From assembly GCA_002305435.1 (NCBI GenBank), contig DBQZ01000070.1:1-7209 (forward strand): a stretch of DNA of 7,209 bases, given 5' to 3'. The DNA is from Clostridiales bacterium UBA1381 (lineage in GTDB: Bacteria; Bacillota; Clostridia; UBA1381). The notes beneath the pieces were generated by a model. That model was not told where the DNA came from and searched no databases. It saw only the letters and a program-made list of their open reading frames with translations. Both the position numbers and the translations under genes were made by a program. Position 1 is the stretch's first letter. Each line of letters opens with the position of its first letter. Below, piece after piece: positions 5,134 through 7,209 of the stretch.

Positions 5134-6359
5134 TATAACACACCTCCCAGAGTTTTTCTACGGTAATTTTCAGAAAATGCTAAAAGCTGAGGATTTTTTT
5201 TGACCAGATCAAAATCAATAGTATCAAGAGGGATGCTGTTGCGTATAAGATACGTGTATATGCCGGCTCTTTCGACCTCTCCGATAAGTATAAAGCCTAC
5301 GAGACGGTTATCCTTTACATACAGCTTCTTTATATGCAACGAATCCTTTTCTTCATACAGCTCGCCATCATAGCTTCCGGCGCTCATTATGTGGTATCCG
5401 AAAAAGCCTATGGAGTTCATTGGTATCTGGTTGTCAAAGACCTCATCCCCGCCTGCCATATTTACTCCGGCGCAAAATCCTCCCAAATAAGCATTAGGAA
5501 GTATTGCCATTATCTTTTTACTGCCGCTTGAAATATCGAGTGCCTCTGCTAAATCTCCGGCAGCATATATGTGCGGCAGAGATGTCTGCATTCTGTCGTT
5601 TGTAATAACGCCCCTGCCGACCTCAGCTCCGGCTTCTTTCAACAAGGATACATTAGGCCGCACACCTACTGCCATTACTAATACGTCAAATTCCACTGTA
5701 GAGCCGCTTTTCATCCTTGCGCTGTTAGAGGAAAATTCCTCAGCTGTATCACCGAGCATCAGCTTTATGCCGTTTTCCTCAAGCTTCGCCTTTACTGGCT
5801 CAGCGCACTCGCTGTCAAGAATACTGGAGAGCACGGTGTCCGCCAAATCGCAGACTGTTATATCTCTTACACGATCCTTTAACCCTTCGGCGCATTTTAG
5901 GCCTATTAAACCTGCTCCCACTATCAATACCCTTGAATCCTTGCAGACGGCTTCCTCTATTGAAAGCGCATCTTCCTCAGTCATAAATGTAAACTGTTTT
6001 TCCACAGTCTCAAGCCCTTTTATCGGCGGCACAAACGGTGATGAACCCATCGCAGCTAACAGCTCGTCATACGGTATATGCTCACCGTTATCGCATACAA
6101 CCTCTCCCTCGTCTATTTTTTCTGCCATAACGCCATATTTTATACAGACGTTGTTATTTTCGTAAAATTCCGGGCTGCGGTATGCCATTTTTTCAAAATC
6201 GGTCTTGTTTTCCAAATAGTATGATATTAAAGGCCTTGCATAAGGGGCAGCATTTTCACCGCAGATAAGCGTTATCTTGCCTTCGCTGTCTTTTGAGCGT
6301 ATTCCGTCTATGCAGCCCAGAGACGCAATGCCTCCTCCTATAATTACATAGTTTTTCAT
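5133..6359 (-). CDS. FAD/NAD(P)-dependent oxidoreductase (NADH oxidase / ferredoxin reductase-like)
   Basis: Starting at the ATG at 6359, the protein has 408 residues. An N-terminal FAD-binding Rossmann motif IIGGGIAS (about 6-13), an NAD(P)-binding motif VLIVGAGLIG (about 144-153) and the second FAD motif IYAAGD (about 264-269) identify a class of two-dinucleotide-binding reductases including rubredoxin and NirB-type reductases. There is no CxxC redox pair. In the operon it probably takes the place of the GltD subunit, passing electrons from NAD(P)H through the ferredoxin-like partner to the FMN subunit. The start at ATG 6359 is preferred over the in-frame TTG at 6362, because AGGAG lies eight bases upstream of the ATG. 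The start overlaps the upstream stop as TGATG. NADH versus NADPH preference cannot be read with confidence. Confidence 0.9.
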   Translation of the reverse strand: MKNYVIIGGGIASLGCIDGIRSKDSEGKITLICGENAAPYARPLISYYLENKTDFEKMAYRSPEFYENNNVCIKYGVMAEKIDEGEVVCDNGEHIPYDELLAAMGSSPFVPPIKGLETVEKQFTFMTEEDALSIEEAVCKDSRVLIVGAGLIGLKCAEGLKDRVRDITVCDLADTVLSSILDSECAEPVKAKLEENGIKLMLGDTAEEFSSNSARMKSGSTVEFDVLVMAVGVRPNVSLLKEAGAEVGRGVITNDRMQTSLPHIYAAGDLAEALDISSGSKKIMAILPNAYLGGFCAGVNMAGGDEVFDNQIPMNSIGFFGYHIMSAGSYDGELYEEKDSLHIKKLYVKDNRLVGFILIGEVERAGIYTYLIRNSIPLDTIDFDLVKKNPQLLAFSENYRRKTLGGVL

Positions 6360-6790
6360 CAATCTCTCTCCTCAAAACAAATCGCATTATTGGGACATCC
6401 CTTTACACAGGCCGGTTCCCCGCAAGCGTTGTCGGTACAAAGCTCGCATTTCACAACCGCCTGCTCTCCGTTCGTGCGTAATGCCCCGTACGGACATACA
6501 AGGATACATGTAAGACAGCCGATACATTTGTTTTTATCAATCTTTACAACGCCGTCCTCTTTTGTAAGCGCCCCTGATATACAGGATTTTACGCAGATAG
6601 CGTCATCGCAATGGCGGCAGGATACCGCATACATTATTTTGCCGTCGTCCTCAACCCTAATTTTAGGGTATATTTCCTTGTCCTTAAGCGCCAGCGACAT
6701 ATTTGCCTCGCCGGTTTCGGCAAAAGCGCAGTTATATTCACACAGATGACAGCCTAAGCACCATTCTTCATTAACATATATTCTTTTCAT
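6359..6790 (-). CDS. Four-cluster 4Fe-4S ferredoxin-like electron transfer subunit
   Basis: This 143-residue protein has four cysteine groups in the style of HycB/DmsB electron-transfer subunits. They are CLGCHLCEYNC (11-21), CRHCDDAICVKSC (58-70), CIGCLTCILVCP (89-100) and CELCTDNACGEPACVKGCP (114-132). These can bind four [4Fe-4S] clusters. There is no signal peptide or membrane segment, so it should be cytoplasmic. It sits between the FMN subunit gene and the flavoprotein gene, which suggests it carries electrons between the two. It would do the job of the Fe-S part of GltD. The start ATG overlaps the upstream stop as ATGA. The AGGAG before it is only one base away, so translation is probably coupled to the upstream gene. 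Confidence 0.93.
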   Translation of the reverse strand: MKRIYVNEEWCLGCHLCEYNCAFAETGEANMSLALKDKEIYPKIRVEDDGKIMYAVSCRHCDDAICVKSCISGALTKEDGVVKIDKNKCIGCLTCILVCPYGALRTNGEQAVVKCELCTDNACGEPACVKGCPNNAICFEERD

Positions 6791-7209
6791 TCTCCTGCGT
6801 GTGAGATACCTAATATCTCAAGCTCCTTTCCGTTTAATCCTACTCCGCGAAGCATAAGCCTGTTGCCTCTTAACGCTTCTATGGAATTGATACCCATACC
6901 GCCCATCAATTCTTTTATCTCGTGCTTCCATGCTGTAATAAGGTTTACCAAGCGACGGGAGCCAATATCGGGATTGAGCCTTTTTACCAATTCCGGTCTT
7001 TGAGTGGCTATACCCCAGTTACACTTGCCGCTTTGGCACGTACGGCACAGATGACATCCCAGTGCTAAAAGGGCGCTCGTTGCGATATAACAGGCATCAG
7101 CCCCCAAAGCAACGGCTTTTACAACATCGGCAGCGCTTCTTATGCTTCCGCCTACTACGAGTGATACGTTGTTTCTTATTCCCTCATCTCTGAGCCGCTG
7201 ATCCACGCT
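6787..7209 (-). CDS. Glutamate synthase FMN/Fe-S domain (GltB2 type), C-terminal part only
   Basis: The frame is open to the right edge, and the last 140 residues of the protein are visible. LVVGGSIRSAADVVKAVALGADACYIATSAL is the end of the FMN-binding TIM barrel (phosphate-binding GG and GAD segments). CHLCRTCQSGKCNWGIATQ follows and is the Fe-S ligand loop, which in glutamate synthases holds a [3Fe-4S] cluster. Here four cysteines are spaced C-x2-C-x2-C-x4-C, and the usual CP.GIATQ reads CNWGIATQ. The rest is a helical tail (ELVKRLNPDIG, AWKHEIKELMGGMGINSIEAL). The GTG near the edge (7206-7204) is internal, not a start. The frame ends at a TGA that overlaps the next ATG. The subunit makes glutamate from 2-oxoglutarate and ammonia at the FMN site; the amidotransferase partner should be encoded further right. 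Confidence 0.92.
   Translation of the reverse strand, partial: SVDQRLRDEGIRNNVSLVVGGSIRSAADVVKAVALGADACYIATSALLALGCHLCRTCQSGKCNWGIATQRPELVKRLNPDIGSRRLVNLITAWKHEIKELMGGMGINSIEALRGNRLMLRGVGLNGKELEILGISHAGE

Noticed and set aside
5569..6165. A 198-codon plus-strand open frame
   Set aside because: It lies opposite the FAD oxidoreductase, is rich in Ser/Thr as antisense frames often are, and has no family motif. The minus-strand protein has clear FAD and NAD motifs.
3182..7209. Methylamine (N-methylglutamate) pathway operon of mgsABC/gmaS type
   Set aside because: The same subunit types occur there, but the ferredoxin, the flavoprotein and the ANTAR nitrogen regulator fit GS-GOGAT better. It is kept only as an alternative because of the altered GS flap.

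Overview
The window looks like a piece of a Bacillota genome, most likely class Clostridia. It is moderately AT-rich. It has strong GGAGG-type ribosome binding sites, housekeeping-type promoters with TTGACA/TATAAT boxes and extended -10 elements, U-tailed intrinsic terminators, and a short glutamine synthetase gene next to an ANTAR RNA-binding regulator, a pairing known from clostridia. No species can be named from the sequence alone.

Layout, left to right. At 1-219 (-) is the 5' part of a small DUF5655-like gene that runs off the left edge. At 363-439 (+) is tRNA-Arg(CCG) with its own near-perfect promoter and a terminator. At 638-1165 (-) is a 175-residue protein with an N-terminal motif like the PLMP/RRXRR segment of IscB-type proteins; its terminator lies back to back with that of the tRNA. 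At 1425-2423 (-) is a secreted lipoprotein of the DUF3089 alpha/beta-hydrolase family with its own promoter and terminator. From 2572 to the right edge (-) runs one tightly packed operon that enters from beyond the window.

In transcription order the operon encodes the C-terminal end of the FMN/Fe-S domain of a split glutamate synthase (GltB2 type), a four-cluster ferredoxin-like protein, an FAD/NAD(P)-dependent oxidoreductase, the GXGXG domain of glutamate synthase (GltB3 type), a short class-I glutamine synthetase homologue, and an ANTAR regulator with a degenerate receiver domain. The first five genes overlap by 1 to 4 bases, the last follows after 22 bases, and a strong terminator closes the unit. 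The simplest reading is a GS-GOGAT ammonium assimilation module. In it, glutamate synthase is split into separate polypeptides, and the usual GltD subunit is replaced by a separate ferredoxin and flavoprotein. The last gene is a likely antitermination factor. The amidotransferase subunit (GltB1 type), the operon promoter and the expected ANTAR target RNA would lie to the right of position 7209.

The points most worth checking are the glutamine synthetase homologue, which lacks the usual flap glutamate and C-terminal tail, the receiver domain without a phosphorylation site, and the PLMP-like small protein, which has no nuclease domain.
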